This document shows positions 27,055 to 36,370 of a DNA stretch of 64,000 nucleotides, one piece after another. The DNA is from Nostoc sp. ATCC 53789 (lineage in GTDB: Bacteria > Cyanobacteriota > Cyanobacteriia > Cyanobacteriales > Nostocaceae), in contig NZ_CP046703.1 in NCBI RefSeq assembly GCF_009873495.1, positions 5,360,501 to 5,424,500 of the forward strand. Direction: 5' to 3'. How positions within the stretch are numbered: position 1 is the stretch's first letter; each line of letters begins with the position of its first letter. The translations under genes were made by a program, and so were the position numbers. A model generated the notes under the pieces. The model saw only the letters and a program-made list of their open reading frames with translations. It did not search any database and had not been told where the DNA came from.

Positions 27055-27783
27055 GTGGATATTTTAGATTTATTTTATAAGGGCGGGCCAGCGATGTGGC
27101 CTTTACTTGTCCTGTCGATTCTATCTTTGAGTGTGATTTTTGAGCGTCTGTGGTTCTGGTTGCGAATTTTGACTCAGGAAAAGCAAATAGTCGATCGCAT
27201 TCTGGATGCAGCTCAGGATAATTGGCAAGAAGCTGCTGAAATTGCCAAACAAGCAAGCCATCAACCTGTCGGGCGTTTTCTCTATGCCCCCTTACGTTTT
27301 GCAAAAACTGATGTGGAAACCTTTCGACTAGCACTTGAGGCTACAGCAGAAGATGAATTGGCTGGAATGCGGCGGGGCGAAAAGCTTTTAGAGGCTGTGA
27401 TTGCCCTCGCGCCCCTGCTGGGATTATTGGGTACTGTTTTAGGTTTAATTCATTCTCTGCGCTCAATTCGGATTGGCGATTTGGGAACTGAATCTACCGC
27501 CGGGGTGACTACTGGTATTGGTGAATCCTTAATTAGTACGGCAACTGGGTTAATAGTTGCCATTATTAGCTTGGTATTTTATCGCCTATTTCAAAGTTTT
27601 GTAGTCAACCAAGTCAAAGTTTTTCGGAAAGCAGGGAATGAGATGGAATTACTCTACCGCCAGTCTCCCCCTGATTTTAGTAATATTACATCACCAATTG
27701 TCCGGGAAAATTTCACTCCACCCCGCAAGCCAGGAAAGACTAGGTTGCCTGAACCTCCTGAACCCCCGAATTTACCTAATTAG
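27055..27783 (+). CDS. exbB: MotA/TolQ/ExbB-family proton channel protein
   Basis: The 242-aa inner-membrane protein has three predicted membrane helices: MWPLLVLSILSLSVIFERLW near the N-terminus, AVIALAPLLGLLGTVLGLI, and STATGLIVAIISLVFYRLF. The cytoplasmic loop between helices 1 and 2 and the GIGESLISTATG motif are typical. The start is GTG, chosen for the GGAGGGAGG ribosome-binding site just before it. The ExbD partner begins 40 bp downstream. The pair forms a proton-driven motor that energises outer-membrane TonB-dependent uptake or envelope maintenance; no TonB gene is in the window. Confidence 0.92.
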   Translation: MDILDLFYKGGPAMWPLLVLSILSLSVIFERLWFWLRILTQEKQIVDRILDAAQDNWQEAAEIAKQASHQPVGRFLYAPLRFAKTDVETFRLALEATAEDELAGMRRGEKLLEAVIALAPLLGLLGTVLGLIHSLRSIRIGDLGTESTAGVTTGIGESLISTATGLIVAIISLVFYRLFQSFVVNQVKVFRKAGNEMELLYRQSPPDFSNITSPIVRENFTPPRKPGKTRLPEPPEPPNLPN

Positions 27784-27823
27784 TCAAGAATTAAACCCCC
27801 AAGCAGGCGATTAAATTGAGAAA

Positions 27824-28504
27824 ATGAAAGTTAATCTACATACTCCAATTGAAGAAGTCCAAATTCAAATCATCCCTTTAATTGATGTCGTTTTTTGTAT
27901 TCTGACGTTTTTTTTGTTAGCGGCTTTACAATTTACCCGGCAACAGGCAATAAATGTTGATTTGCCCAAAGCCAGCCCTAGTACAGTATCTGCAATAACA
28001 TCACAGAGCGGAAGTCTGATTGTAACTATCGATGCCGTTGGCAATACTTACATAGAAAAACAGCCTGTAAAACGCGACGATTTGGGAGCGAGGCTAAAAC
28101 AGTATCTCCAAGCAAATCCCAGTGCTATTGTGGTGCTAAATGCTTCGCGGACAGCAACTTATAATGATGTGATTGAGACATTGGATTTGCTACGGCAAGT
28201 AGGAGGCGATCGCGTTTCTTTAGGAATTATTCCTGGCCCATCTCAACCACCCACAAACTCACTCAATCAGCCGAATATCCCCTCTTTCCCAGTCAATCCT
28301 GGTATAGCACCAGTTCCAGGCATCAATCCCGAAGGGAATATTACCCCTAAATTTCCCTTAGCACCTAATTCCGTACCCTTACCTGGTGTAAGTCAGCCTC
28401 CAACCGAGCAAGGCATCAGTCCTATCAATCCTGGTATTTCCAACCCACCAGCATCCCAAGCTCCTGTAACACCCAAACAAACGCAACCACCTCTTAAAAG
28501 ATGA
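27824..28504 (+). CDS. exbD: ExbD/TolR-family biopolymer transport protein
   Basis: The 226-aa protein has a single N-terminal membrane helix with the essential proton-carrying Asp (IIPLIDVVFCILTFFLLAAL) and a periplasmic alpha/beta domain (about 60-145). A long Pro/Asn-rich C-terminal tail follows (from about 146; PSQPPTNSLNQPNIPSF and similar), absent from standard ExbD (~140 aa) and possibly spanning toward peptidoglycan. It works with the ExbB-like channel encoded immediately upstream. Confidence 0.92.
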   Translation: MKVNLHTPIEEVQIQIIPLIDVVFCILTFFLLAALQFTRQQAINVDLPKASPSTVSAITSQSGSLIVTIDAVGNTYIEKQPVKRDDLGARLKQYLQANPSAIVVLNASRTATYNDVIETLDLLRQVGGDRVSLGIIPGPSQPPTNSLNQPNIPSFPVNPGIAPVPGINPEGNITPKFPLAPNSVPLPGVSQPPTEQGISPINPGISNPPASQAPVTPKQTQPPLKR

Positions 28505-28671
28505 AATAGGGAACAGAGGGGCAGAGAGGCAGAGGGGCAGAGGGACAGGGGGACAAGGGGACAAGGGGACAAGGGGGAATTATTGAATAAGTCTCTCTCC
28601 TGCTCCCCCTCTTCCTTGTCTCTTCTTTATACCCCTGCCCCCTGCCCCCTGCCCCTCTGCCCCTGGAGCTT
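28505..28671. repeat. G-rich/C-rich palindromic repeat
   Basis: GGGGCAGAGG / GGGGACAA units on the left and CCCCTGCC / CCCCTCTG units on the right form a long imperfect palindrome just after exbD. It may act as a transcript-ending hairpin. It is the same class as the repeats at 11471, 34816 and 55935 but has a different central loop. Confidence 0.7.
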
Positions 28672-28822
28672 TTTCTCAATCCTAAAGATATCTAAAACAA
28701 AATTTGGTTAGCAATGAAATTTCTGCTAACTTACAAATAATTGGTTGAGCTTTAAAGATTTTTCCACCGATAAACTGAAGGAATTTATCACCAATTGCCA
28801 TTCACGTTTCAGGGGTTGTGGC

Positions 28823-29185
28823 ATGAATATCGTTACGCTTTTAATTGTTTGGGTAGTAACAGCTATCAGCCTGTTGATAATTAGTAAATTACCTTTAGGA
28901 GTTGAAATTGATACTCCTGGTAAAGCCTTTCTTTCTGCCGCAGTGCTTGGTATCGTGACGGCAATAGTCAGACCGATTTTAAGCCTCGTTTTTGCAGTCC
29001 CCAATTTACTTACACTGGACTTACTATCCGGCATTTTCACATTTATGATTGCCGTAGTTTGCTTTAGTATTGCTGCTTGGTTAGTAGAGGGCTTTCGCTT
29101 ACGTTACGGTATTTGGAGTGCTGTTATTGGAGCATTTACGCTGACTATAATTAACAGCTTAATCTACAAATTATTGGGTGTTTAA
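28823..29185 (+). CDS. Phage holin family (superfamily IV) membrane protein
   Basis: From ATG 28823 (MNIVTLLIVWVVTAISLLII) the protein has 120 aa and four hydrophobic helices, with the conserved AFLSAAVLGIVTAIVRPIL segment of the 4-TM family. An in-frame start at 28745 would add 26 polar residues; the internal Met gives the usual family length. In cyanobacteria such proteins are chromosomal and not part of prophages; their function is unknown. Confidence 0.82.
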   Translation: MNIVTLLIVWVVTAISLLIISKLPLGVEIDTPGKAFLSAAVLGIVTAIVRPILSLVFAVPNLLTLDLLSGIFTFMIAVVCFSIAAWLVEGFRLRYGIWSAVIGAFTLTIINSLIYKLLGV

Positions 29186-29250
29186 AATCAATAGTGATGA
29201 GTTAGAAGTTAGGAGTTAATTGTTAATAACTCGTAACTCCTAACTCCTAA

Positions 29251-29958
29251 CTATTCGTTGGAACTTGGGGGAGCAACGGGAGTCGTTGATTGTTGTTTAC
29301 GTTGTTCGCGTTTTTTGCGATCGGCTGAGAGCATATCTGCCATCACTACCAGCGCTTGCGCCATCTTATCTAGGTTAGAACGGTATAATTCCAAATCCTT
29401 GTTGAGTTTGTCATCAGATACGTGCAAGCCAGCTGCGATCGCTTTTAGCGCCTCAGTGAGTTGCTTTTCATCTTTGACTAATTCCGGATCTGACTGTTCT
29501 AATAACGAAAATAAACCAATTGCGAACAAACGGTTGTATTTAAAGTTAGGATTGTTGGCGATCGCTTGCAGTTGTGTTTGCAAGTCAGTATCTCTATCTA
29601 AGTAAGTAGTTTGGGCTAGCCACCCAATTAAATCTTTAACAGGCAAACCTTTAGCTACAGCTTGCAATCTTTGGGCATCGTGTCGATAGCGTTGTGGATC
29701 TGTTTCTATAGCCTGACATAAGGCGTTAAAAATTGATTCTTGATCCCGTTCTGGTTGATAGCCTTCCATGAAGCGGTCAAAAGTAGTGACGACACCCAAG
29801 GCATAAATTGGATTGTAGCTAAAATCGATATTTACTGACAGCAGATGCATTTCTACCATCAATTCTTCTACTACCCGACGATAAATAGTGTTAATCGGAC
29901 GGGTGTGAAGATTGTAAAAAGTTCGTTTTGTATCAGAGACAGTACGGACGTTATTCAC
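29251..29958 (-). CDS. thf1: Photosystem II biogenesis protein Psp29 / Thf1
   Basis: The 235-aa protein matches the Thf1/Psp29 family along its length: VSDTKRTFYNLHTRPINTIYRRVVEELMVEMHLLS (in parts), NPIYALGVVTTFDRFMEGY, YRHDAQRLQ, and a C-terminal helix with ADRKKREQRKQQ. It is needed for normal photosystem II assembly and thylakoid formation, and interacts with FtsH proteases in studied cyanobacteria. The charged C-terminal coil is typical. Confidence 0.95.
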   Translation of the reverse strand: MNNVRTVSDTKRTFYNLHTRPINTIYRRVVEELMVEMHLLSVNIDFSYNPIYALGVVTTFDRFMEGYQPERDQESIFNALCQAIETDPQRYRHDAQRLQAVAKGLPVKDLIGWLAQTTYLDRDTDLQTQLQAIANNPNFKYNRLFAIGLFSLLEQSDPELVKDEKQLTEALKAIAAGLHVSDDKLNKDLELYRSNLDKMAQALVVMADMLSADRKKREQRKQQSTTPVAPPSSNE

Positions 29959-30162
29959 AAAGAAAATGTTAAGGGCGACGTATCTTTATTTTCTCGCTTA
30001 AAGGCTACTTTGCCAAGTTGAGCTTTTGACTTGTGACGGTTTCATCTACAATATAAACAAATCAAAAGTATTTTATAAGCTAGTAGCCACAGGGGATTAA
30101 GACCTTTTCCTCTAAAAAACTAGCCAGAAATATTTCTCCTTAATGATTTGTTTATTGAATTT

Positions 30163-30768
30163 ATGAACTTCTCGCCACAGTTAATTGCTTTAGGTGAGTA
30201 CCTAGCTGGTGAATTTGATAATCGGGAACAAGCTATAGAAGAACCAGTTTGGTATGTCCATCTCCGAATGTGGCAAAGACCAGTGAATTTGTTCACAGAA
30301 GATAGCATCACCTTGTTTGCCGAACAAGCTAGCGTGATTAACCTAGATAAACCTTACCGTCAGCGGATTATGCGGTTGCGTCATGGTAGCAACTCTGGCA
30401 CATCTCTAGAAGTACAATACTATATACCTCAAGATCCAGAGGCATTAAGAGGCGCAGGCAATAACCCTGATCTACTGAACACACTGACACCCGAACAATT
30501 AGATTTACTACCAGGTTGTATCCTAACAGTGACTCACGAAGCATTAGCTGGCGATCGCTATAAGTTTACCGCCACACCACAACCAGAGACTCGTTGCAGC
30601 TTTACTTATCTTGGTAATAGCATCTATGTTTCCTTGGGGTTTGAAACCACTGTGGCAGAATTTCACAGCTACGACAAAGGAATTGATCCAGAAACTGGAA
30701 AAGCAACTTGGGGAGCGATTATGGGCCCTTATCGCTACACCAAGCGGAATCAGTATTCAATAAGATAA
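30163..30768 (+). CDS. cpcT: CpcT/CpeT-type phycobiliprotein chromophore lyase
   Basis: From ATG 30163 (MNFSPQLIALGEYLAGEFDN) the protein has about 201 aa; an upstream in-frame start at 30148 adds MFIEF. Family features include REQAIEEPVWYVHLRMWQRPV, YRQRIMRLRHG, LPGCILTVTHEALAGDRYKFTA and the C-terminal MGPYRYTKRNQY. CpcT lyases attach phycocyanobilin to Cys-153 of the phycocyanin beta subunit. Nostocales have more than one paralogue, and this one may be the less-studied CpcT2-like copy. No phycobilisome genes are adjacent. Confidence 0.85.
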   Translation: MNFSPQLIALGEYLAGEFDNREQAIEEPVWYVHLRMWQRPVNLFTEDSITLFAEQASVINLDKPYRQRIMRLRHGSNSGTSLEVQYYIPQDPEALRGAGNNPDLLNTLTPEQLDLLPGCILTVTHEALAGDRYKFTATPQPETRCSFTYLGNSIYVSLGFETTVAEFHSYDKGIDPETGKATWGAIMGPYRYTKRNQYSIR

Positions 30769-30823
30769 ACCTATCATTCATAAGTTACGAGTTATGAAGT
30801 TTCTATTAACTCCTAACTCTTTT

Positions 30824-31192
30824 TTAGCTAGCTATACTACGAGGTACACCTTCTAAAGCTTCATCTTCTGTTTCAAAGATTTCAAAGACAGTATCCATCA
30901 TCGTCACTTCAAACACGAGTTTGGCTTCTGGATGTACATTGCAGATGCGGAAACTTCCCTTGACTTTATCAGCATCACGCATTCCAGCTACCAAAGACGT
31001 GAGGCCAGAACTATCAATAAAATTCACCTGAGCCAGATTTACAACTACATGACGGCTGAGTTTGGAAATACACTCTTGTAACTTCAGGCGAAATTGCCAA
31101 GCAGTGGTAATGTCTAGCCGACCTGCTGGTGTTAGGACAATAACGGTGTTTCCGTCTTGGGTTGTATAAGTTTTTTGGTCTATATGAATCAC
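30824..31192 (-). CDS. STAS-domain anti-sigma factor antagonist
   Basis: The 122-aa single STAS domain has the phosphorylatable serine motif NFIDSSGLTSLVAGM and the preceding strand HVVVNLAQV. It resembles SpoIIAA/RsbV-type antagonists whose unphosphorylated form releases a partner from an anti-sigma factor kinase. No kinase or phosphatase partner is adjacent, so the switch it serves is unknown. Confidence 0.9.
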   Translation of the reverse strand: MIHIDQKTYTTQDGNTVIVLTPAGRLDITTAWQFRLKLQECISKLSRHVVVNLAQVNFIDSSGLTSLVAGMRDADKVKGSFRICNVHPEAKLVFEVTMMDTVFEIFETEDEALEGVPRSIAS

Positions 31193-31455
31193 TAAAGCCC
31201 TCCCCGTGGCATTCCTCTTAAGATTAGGTAGTTACAGAATTGTCTAACGCTGTCACTTGAGATTAACAAGCTATAGCTAAAATTGTCACCTTTTTCTGCT
31301 AAGTGCTTAACTTTAGTAGTTTAACTCACTAAATCAGTACTGAGTAGCAATTTTAAACGAGGGAGTGGCAGACACTAGGAAAATGAGGGAGATAGGGAAG
31401 AACTCCTAACTCCTAACTCAGCACAGGCTAAAGGCTCCGTTACCGCTAAGAAGCA

Positions 31456-32499
31456 CTATTGAGGTGGTGTCCAGTTGATCCAATCTTGAGGCTTAAGGAA
31501 GGTTTCATACAACTCGGCTTCGGGTGTATTGGGTTCCGGTTGATAGCCGTATTCCCAGCGCACTAAAGGTGGTAAAGACATGAGAATTGATTCGGTGCGT
31601 CCGTTGGTTTGCAGACCAAAAATAGTACCTCGGTCATAAACCAAGTTAAATTCTACATACCGTCCCCGGCGATAGAGTTGAAAATTCCGTTGGCGATCGC
31701 CATATTCCATCCCATGCCGCCGTTCTACAATTGGTACGTAGGCTGGTAAAAATGCTCTGCCACAGTCTTGCACAAAAGCAAACAAATCTTCCCAATTGCG
31801 GGTTGCTGGTGTTCCCACCTGGTTGCTATGAATAGCTGCTTCACCATCAGGGTTTGGCCCTCGATATAAAGCACCTTGACCATCTTGGTAATCAAAAAAC
31901 AAACCGCCTACACCCCGTGTCTCATCACGATGCTTGAGGTAAAAATATTCATCACACCACTTCTTAAATACTGGGTAATAATCTGGGTGGTGTTTGTCAC
32001 AGGACTGTTTTAACGTTTTGTGTAAATGTGCCGCATCTTCGGCAAACGGGTAATAAGGTGTCAAGTCAAGACCACCACCAAACCACCACACTGGCCCCGC
32101 TTCAAAGTAGCGATAATTTAAATGAACTGTGGGCACGTAAGGATTGTGGGGATGTAATACCATTGAAGTACCCGTGGCATAGAAGCCATGTCCTGCGGCT
32201 TCAGGGCGTTGGGTTAAAATTGAGGCTGGCAAATGGGAACCCCAAACTTCAGAAAAGTTTACACCTGCTTGTTCAAATATTGCACCTTCTCGCAGCACGC
32301 GCGATCGCCCTCCACCCCCTTCAGGGCGTTCCCAACTATCTTCATTAAACTTAGCCCCACCATCTAGTTTTGCCAATGATTCAGTAATTTCGTCTTGCAG
32401 TTGTTTCATAAACTGACTGACTCTAGTCTGAGCGTCAGGTGCTGGCAAAGACTTGGATGATTCTGCTGCTACAGTTGGTGTTTGCGAGTTGGTCAACAT
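31456..32499 (-). CDS. hemF: Coproporphyrinogen III oxidase, oxygen-dependent
   Basis: The 347-aa enzyme decarboxylates coproporphyrinogen III to protoporphyrinogen IX in haem and chlorophyll synthesis. Diagnostic segments are GGGGRSRVLREGAIFEQAGVNFS, PTVHLNYRYFE, WWFGGGLDLTPYYPF, KWCDEYFYLKHRDE, GVGGLFFDYQD and YVEFNLVYDRGTIFGLQTNGR, all present in parts. The start is MLTNSQTPTVAAESS. Confidence 0.97.
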   Translation of the reverse strand: MLTNSQTPTVAAESSKSLPAPDAQTRVSQFMKQLQDEITESLAKLDGGAKFNEDSWERPEGGGGRSRVLREGAIFEQAGVNFSEVWGSHLPASILTQRPEAAGHGFYATGTSMVLHPHNPYVPTVHLNYRYFEAGPVWWFGGGLDLTPYYPFAEDAAHLHKTLKQSCDKHHPDYYPVFKKWCDEYFYLKHRDETRGVGGLFFDYQDGQGALYRGPNPDGEAAIHSNQVGTPATRNWEDLFAFVQDCGRAFLPAYVPIVERRHGMEYGDRQRNFQLYRRGRYVEFNLVYDRGTIFGLQTNGRTESILMSLPPLVRWEYGYQPEPNTPEAELYETFLKPQDWINWTPPQ

Positions 32500-32807
32500 A
32501 GATTCCCGAACCTAAATTACAATTTCCAGAAAGCCACAAATTTCTTAATTTTAAAAATTTGGGGGAAACACGCGCCAACAATCAAGCTCTATTTGCCCAA
32601 CCCGCTTTTTTCTTACTGGTTAAGCATTTATACGATTGATGGCCATCACTAGAGTTATTTTCCCTCAAATGCGTATAGGCTTGTATATTGACTGAGTTTT
32701 ATTTTGTTAATTTTAACTATTTCGCTCATTTGGTATTTCAGGAACTGAGCGTAGTTGCACACAATACCAGAGTTACCAGAAAGTGTCTAGGGAGGAGGAT
32801 TAGGAAA
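32500..32807. other. Divergent promoter gap hemF / SRPBCC protein
   Basis: A 308-bp AT-rich region with no repeats recognised. A strong Shine-Dalgarno (GGAGGAGGAT, 32791-32800) sits 8 bp before the ATG at 32808 and decides the start of the forward gene. Confidence 0.5.
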
Positions 32808-33332
32808 ATGCAAGATTGGTTATCCAAATTCATCCACCGCAAACGTCGTCGGTTTTGCGCTTCTCTGGTGCGGACATATCGAGAAATTAGTTCTGCTTCT
32901 GTAGATGAACTGTGGCAAAAAGTTGCTGACTTAACAGATGTTTCCTGGCATCCACTACTTAAGAGTACTAATGTACCCTACGGATTAGTACCCAAACCAG
33001 GATTGATTTTTCATGCTGTAACACGCTTTTCGCCAATTCCCATCCGTATTTTTGTGGAGCGTGTCAATCACAAGGAGATGCTGAGTATCCGAGTGCTGGC
33101 AATTCCAGGAATAGAAGAACGGGTGACTTATCAAGTAGAGTCAACTGTTTGTGGCACTTGTTTATCTTATTCTGTAACGCTACGGGGGTGGTTATCGCCC
33201 CTGATTTGGTCTTTATCCCGTCCTTATGTAGACCGCGTAGCACGGTCTTTAGTAGAAGCAGCAGAAAAGACGGCATTGCCAACGGTATCTGGGAAGAAGA
33301 AATCTCTTGATGACAGTTGTTTTGATTTTTAG
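32808..33332 (+). CDS. SRPBCC (START-like) domain protein
   Basis: The 174-aa protein starts MQDWLSKFIHRKRRRFCAS; the strong ribosome-binding site just upstream rules out the longer frame starting at 32688. A START/polyketide-cyclase-like fold is suggested by EISSASVDELWQKVADLTDVSWHP, HAVTRFSPIPIRIFVERV and the long C-terminal amphipathic helix (VDRVARSLVEAAEKT). Such proteins bind hydrophobic ligands in a central cavity. No specific ligand or pathway can be named. Confidence 0.7.
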   Translation: MQDWLSKFIHRKRRRFCASLVRTYREISSASVDELWQKVADLTDVSWHPLLKSTNVPYGLVPKPGLIFHAVTRFSPIPIRIFVERVNHKEMLSIRVLAIPGIEERVTYQVESTVCGTCLSYSVTLRGWLSPLIWSLSRPYVDRVARSLVEAAEKTALPTVSGKKKSLDDSCFDF

Positions 33333-33480
33333 GTAATGGGGATGAGGGAGATGAGGAAGATGAGGAAGAATTTTTGACTAATGCCCAATGCCCAATACTT
33401 CTCTGCGAGAGGCTGCGCCAACGACTACGCTCAGTACAAGTGCCCAATACCCAATGCCCAATTCCCAAGTCCCAAAGAAA
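33333..33480. repeat. Composite repeat: GATGAGG units, SDR and CCCAAT units
   Basis: Downstream of the SRPBCC gene come GATGAGGAA repeats, then CTCTGCGAGAGGCTGCGCCA with ACTACGCTCAGTACAAG (a small dispersed repeat), flanked by TGCCCAATACC heptamer-like units. The remaining sequence to 33640 is AT-rich, with GAATTTTGAATTTT repeats just before the mrp start. Confidence 0.65.
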
Positions 33481-33640
33481 GTTAAGATTCTATTAGGTAA
33501 TAATGCCATTTACTAAGTTTTATTACGGCATTGACAGTGAAAACACTAAGCTGACCTTACTTAAGAAAACATCGAGTTAATAGCTAAGATGTTCGCCACA
33601 AGTGTATTTATTCATTTTGAATTTTGAATTTTGAATTTTT

Positions 33641-34711
33641 ATGTACGATGTCCTCGATTCTCGCTCTGTCCTAGAAATTTTGCGTCCAGTGGAAGACCCA
33701 GAACTTCGCAAAAGTCTGGTGGAACTGAATATGATTCGCAACGTCAAAATTGACGGTGGTAAGGTTAGTTTCACTTTAGTGTTAACCACTCCTGCCTGTC
33801 CTTTACGTGAATTTATCGTCGAAGACTGTCAGAAAGCTGTCAAAAAGCTACCGGGTGTTACAGATGTCAGCATAGAAGTAACCGCAGAAACACCGCAACA
33901 AAAAAGTTTGCCCGATCGCACTGGTATTTCTGGCGTAAAAAATATTATTGCTGTTTCCAGTGGCAAAGGTGGCGTTGGTAAAAGTACGGTGGCGGTGAAT
34001 GTAGCAGTGGCTCTAGCTCAAACTGGGGCGAAAGTTGGCTTGTTAGACGCTGATATTTACGGCCCCAACGATCCCACTATGCTTGGTTTAGCTGATGCCC
34101 AAATTGTGGTACGTTCCACAGAAACAGGTGACATTTTGGAACCTGCTTTTAATCACGGTGTCAAATTAGTTTCAATGGGCTTTTTGATTGACCGAGATCA
34201 ACCAGTCATTTGGCGGGGGCCTATGCTCAATGGCATAATTCGCCAGTTTCTCTATCAAGTGCAATGGGGAGAACTGGATTATTTGATTGTAGATATGCCA
34301 CCGGGAACCGGAGATGCTCAGTTAACTTTAACTCAAGCAGTGCCAATGGCCGGGGCGGTAATTGTCACCACACCGCAAACTGTAGCCCTATTAGATTCTC
34401 GCAAGGGATTGCGGATGTTCCAGCAGATGAATGTCCCGGTATTGGGGATCGTGGAAAATATGAGCTATTTTATCCCCCCCGATCAACCAGATAAACACTA
34501 TGACATCTTTGGTTCTGGTGGAGGCTCCAAAACCGCCGCCGAATTGGGAGTGCCACTGCTGGGGTGCGTTCCACTAGAGATTTCTACACGAGTTGGTGGT
34601 GACAGTGGTGTGCCCATAGTTGTTGGCGATCCAGATTCAGCTTCGGCAAAAGCATTAACTGCGATCGCTCTTACCATTGCTGGTAAAGTATCAGTTGCTG
34701 CGTTGACATAA
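33641..34711 (+). CDS. mrp: Mrp/ApbC-type P-loop ATPase (iron-sulfur cluster carrier family)
   Basis: The 356-aa protein has an N-terminal MIP18/DUF59 domain (about 1-85; VLEILRPVEDPELRKSLVELN) and a deviant Walker A P-loop SSGKGGVGKSTVAVNVA (108-116 core), then DADIYGPNDPTML and DYLIVDMPPGTGD. The C-terminal region reads ENMSYFIPPDQPDKHYDIFG, so the CxxC pair present in many Fe-S-carrying relatives is absent. This seems common in cyanobacterial Mrp but limits the inference that it ligates a bridging cluster. Likely cytosolic. Confidence 0.93.
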   Translation: MYDVLDSRSVLEILRPVEDPELRKSLVELNMIRNVKIDGGKVSFTLVLTTPACPLREFIVEDCQKAVKKLPGVTDVSIEVTAETPQQKSLPDRTGISGVKNIIAVSSGKGGVGKSTVAVNVAVALAQTGAKVGLLDADIYGPNDPTMLGLADAQIVVRSTETGDILEPAFNHGVKLVSMGFLIDRDQPVIWRGPMLNGIIRQFLYQVQWGELDYLIVDMPPGTGDAQLTLTQAVPMAGAVIVTTPQTVALLDSRKGLRMFQQMNVPVLGIVENMSYFIPPDQPDKHYDIFGSGGGSKTAAELGVPLLGCVPLEISTRVGGDSGVPIVVGDPDSASAKALTAIALTIAGKVSVAALT

Positions 34712-34815
34712 TTAATTTTTAATTTCTATCTGCTTCCTGGGCTATGTCCTGGGAATACTAAAAATGGGAAATGGGGAATGGGGAATGGGGAACAAGCAAG
34801 GGGGCAGGGGGACAA

Positions 34816-34869
34816 GGGGACAAGGGGACAAGAGGTGAGAACTTGAAACAAGTCTTTCCCCTTGTCCCC
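34816..34869. repeat. G/C hairpin repeat with conserved 30-nt loop (copy 1)
   Basis: GGGGACAAGGGG (34816-34827) pairs with CCCCTTGTCCCC (34858-34869) around a 30-nt loop (ACAAGAGGTGAGAACTTGAA and following). An almost identical arm-loop-arm unit lies at 55935-55988. It sits in the 236-bp gap between mrp and rodA, flanked by AATGGGGA and CCCAATTC heptamer-like repeats. Confidence 0.7.
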
Positions 34870-34947
34870 AATTCTCCTTGTCCCCAAGTCCTCTTGCCCA
34901 TGCCCAATTCCCAATTCCCAACACTTCAAAAAGTCTAAATTGGCACA

Positions 34948-36261
34948 ATGTTATTAAAACGATCGCTCCCCAAAATTCGCTGGAAGTCTTGGGTTAAGCC
35001 CTGGCAAAATGTAGATTGGCTACTATTTTGTTTGCCAGTTGCTGTCAGTATCTTTGGTGGCATCATGATTCTCAGTACGGAACTGAAGCAGCCAGTAACT
35101 GACTGGTGGTGGCACTGGATGGTAGCGGGTATCGGTGTGCTTATAGCTCTATTTTTATCTCGCATCCGCTACGAACTCTTAATGCAGTGGCACTGGGTAA
35201 CATACTCACTAACGAATTTCAGCTTAATCGCGGTGATGATTGCTGGTACTAGCGCTAAAGGGGCACAGAGGTGGATTAGTATCGCCGGCTTTAACGTGCA
35301 ACCCTCAGAATTTGCCAAAGTCGGCATGATCGTTACCTTAGCAGCTTTGCTACACAGGCGTACTGCTTCTAGCCTTGAAGGTGTTTTCCGGGTTCTGGCA
35401 ATTACCGCCATACCTTGGGGATTAGTATTTTTGCAGCCAGATTTAGCAACATCATTGGTATTTGGTGCGATCGTCTTAGGAATGCTTTATTGGGCAAATG
35501 CTAACCCAGGCTGGTTAATTCTGCTGATTTCTCCTGTGGTTGCGGCCATTTTGTTTAGTATATCTTGGCCTTTATCAGAGCCAATAATTTTATTCAAAGA
35601 ACTATCTTTTGGCCCATTGGGAATAGTTTGGTCATTTGCGATGGCCATTTTGGGCTGGCAAACTCTACCTTGGCGTAGATTTGGTTGCAGTGCGATCGGT
35701 GCGTGGACTCTCAATATACTGGGTGGCGAATTAGGAGTCTTCGCTTGGAACCATATTCTAAAACCATATCAAAAAGCTCGGCTAACTGTATTCATGGATC
35801 CCGACCACGATCCACTTGGTGCTGGGTATCACTTAATCCAATCTCGTATTGCTATTGGTGCTGGTGAAATTTGGGGATGGGGTTTGTTCAAGGGGCCAAT
35901 GACGCAACTGAATTTTGTACCTGAACAGCATACAGACTTTATTTTCTCCGCAGTCGGAGAAGAATTCGGTTTTGTTGGTTGTTTGTTAGTGCTGTTTGTC
36001 TTCTGCTTAATTTGCTTCCGTCTGCTGCATGTTGCCCAAACCGCCAAAGATAACTTTGGTTCCTTGTTGGCTATTGGCGTTTTATCTATGATCGTGTTTC
36101 AGCTGATTGTGAACGTTGGCATGACTGTAGGTTTAGCACCTGTGGCAGGAATACCTTTACCTTGGATGAGTTATGGGCGTTCTGCTATGCTGACCAACTT
36201 CATTTCCTTGGGAATAGTAGAATCGGTAGCAAATTTTCGCCAAAGGCAGAAGTATTATTGA
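34948..36261 (+). CDS. rodA: SEDS peptidoglycan glycosyltransferase RodA
   Basis: The 437-aa polytopic membrane protein (about ten helices) belongs to the RodA/FtsW family: KGAQRWISIAGFNVQPSEFAKV, LQPDLATSLVF, FMDPDHDPLGAGYHLIQS, GPMTQLNFVPEQHTDFIFS and the C-terminal VGLAPVAGIPLPWMSYGRS. It polymerises lipid II during cell elongation. It starts at ATG 34948 with a basic cytoplasmic N-terminus (MLLKRSLPKIRWKSW). No penicillin-binding protein partner is adjacent. Confidence 0.95.
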   Translation: MLLKRSLPKIRWKSWVKPWQNVDWLLFCLPVAVSIFGGIMILSTELKQPVTDWWWHWMVAGIGVLIALFLSRIRYELLMQWHWVTYSLTNFSLIAVMIAGTSAKGAQRWISIAGFNVQPSEFAKVGMIVTLAALLHRRTASSLEGVFRVLAITAIPWGLVFLQPDLATSLVFGAIVLGMLYWANANPGWLILLISPVVAAILFSISWPLSEPIILFKELSFGPLGIVWSFAMAILGWQTLPWRRFGCSAIGAWTLNILGGELGVFAWNHILKPYQKARLTVFMDPDHDPLGAGYHLIQSRIAIGAGEIWGWGLFKGPMTQLNFVPEQHTDFIFSAVGEEFGFVGCLLVLFVFCLICFRLLHVAQTAKDNFGSLLAIGVLSMIVFQLIVNVGMTVGLAPVAGIPLPWMSYGRSAMLTNFISLGIVESVANFRQRQKYY

Positions 36262-36263
36262 TT

Positions 36264-36340
36264 CGTCATTGGTCATTAGTCATTAGTCATTAGTTATTTG
36301 TAAGAACTAACGACAAATGACTAATGAGAAGTATTAAGCT
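36264..36340. repeat. STRR TTAGTCA heptamers
   Basis: TCATTAGTCATTAGTCATTAG on the left and complementary ACAAATGACTAATGAG on the right can form a hairpin between rodA and ndhS. Confidence 0.7.
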
Positions 36341-36370
36341 ATATAACAGGAAACAAGCGAGGCTAAAAAC

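Noticed and set aside
28823..29185. Prophage remnant suggested by the holin-family protein
   Set aside because: No other phage gene is nearby and this 4-TM family is common on cyanobacterial chromosomes.
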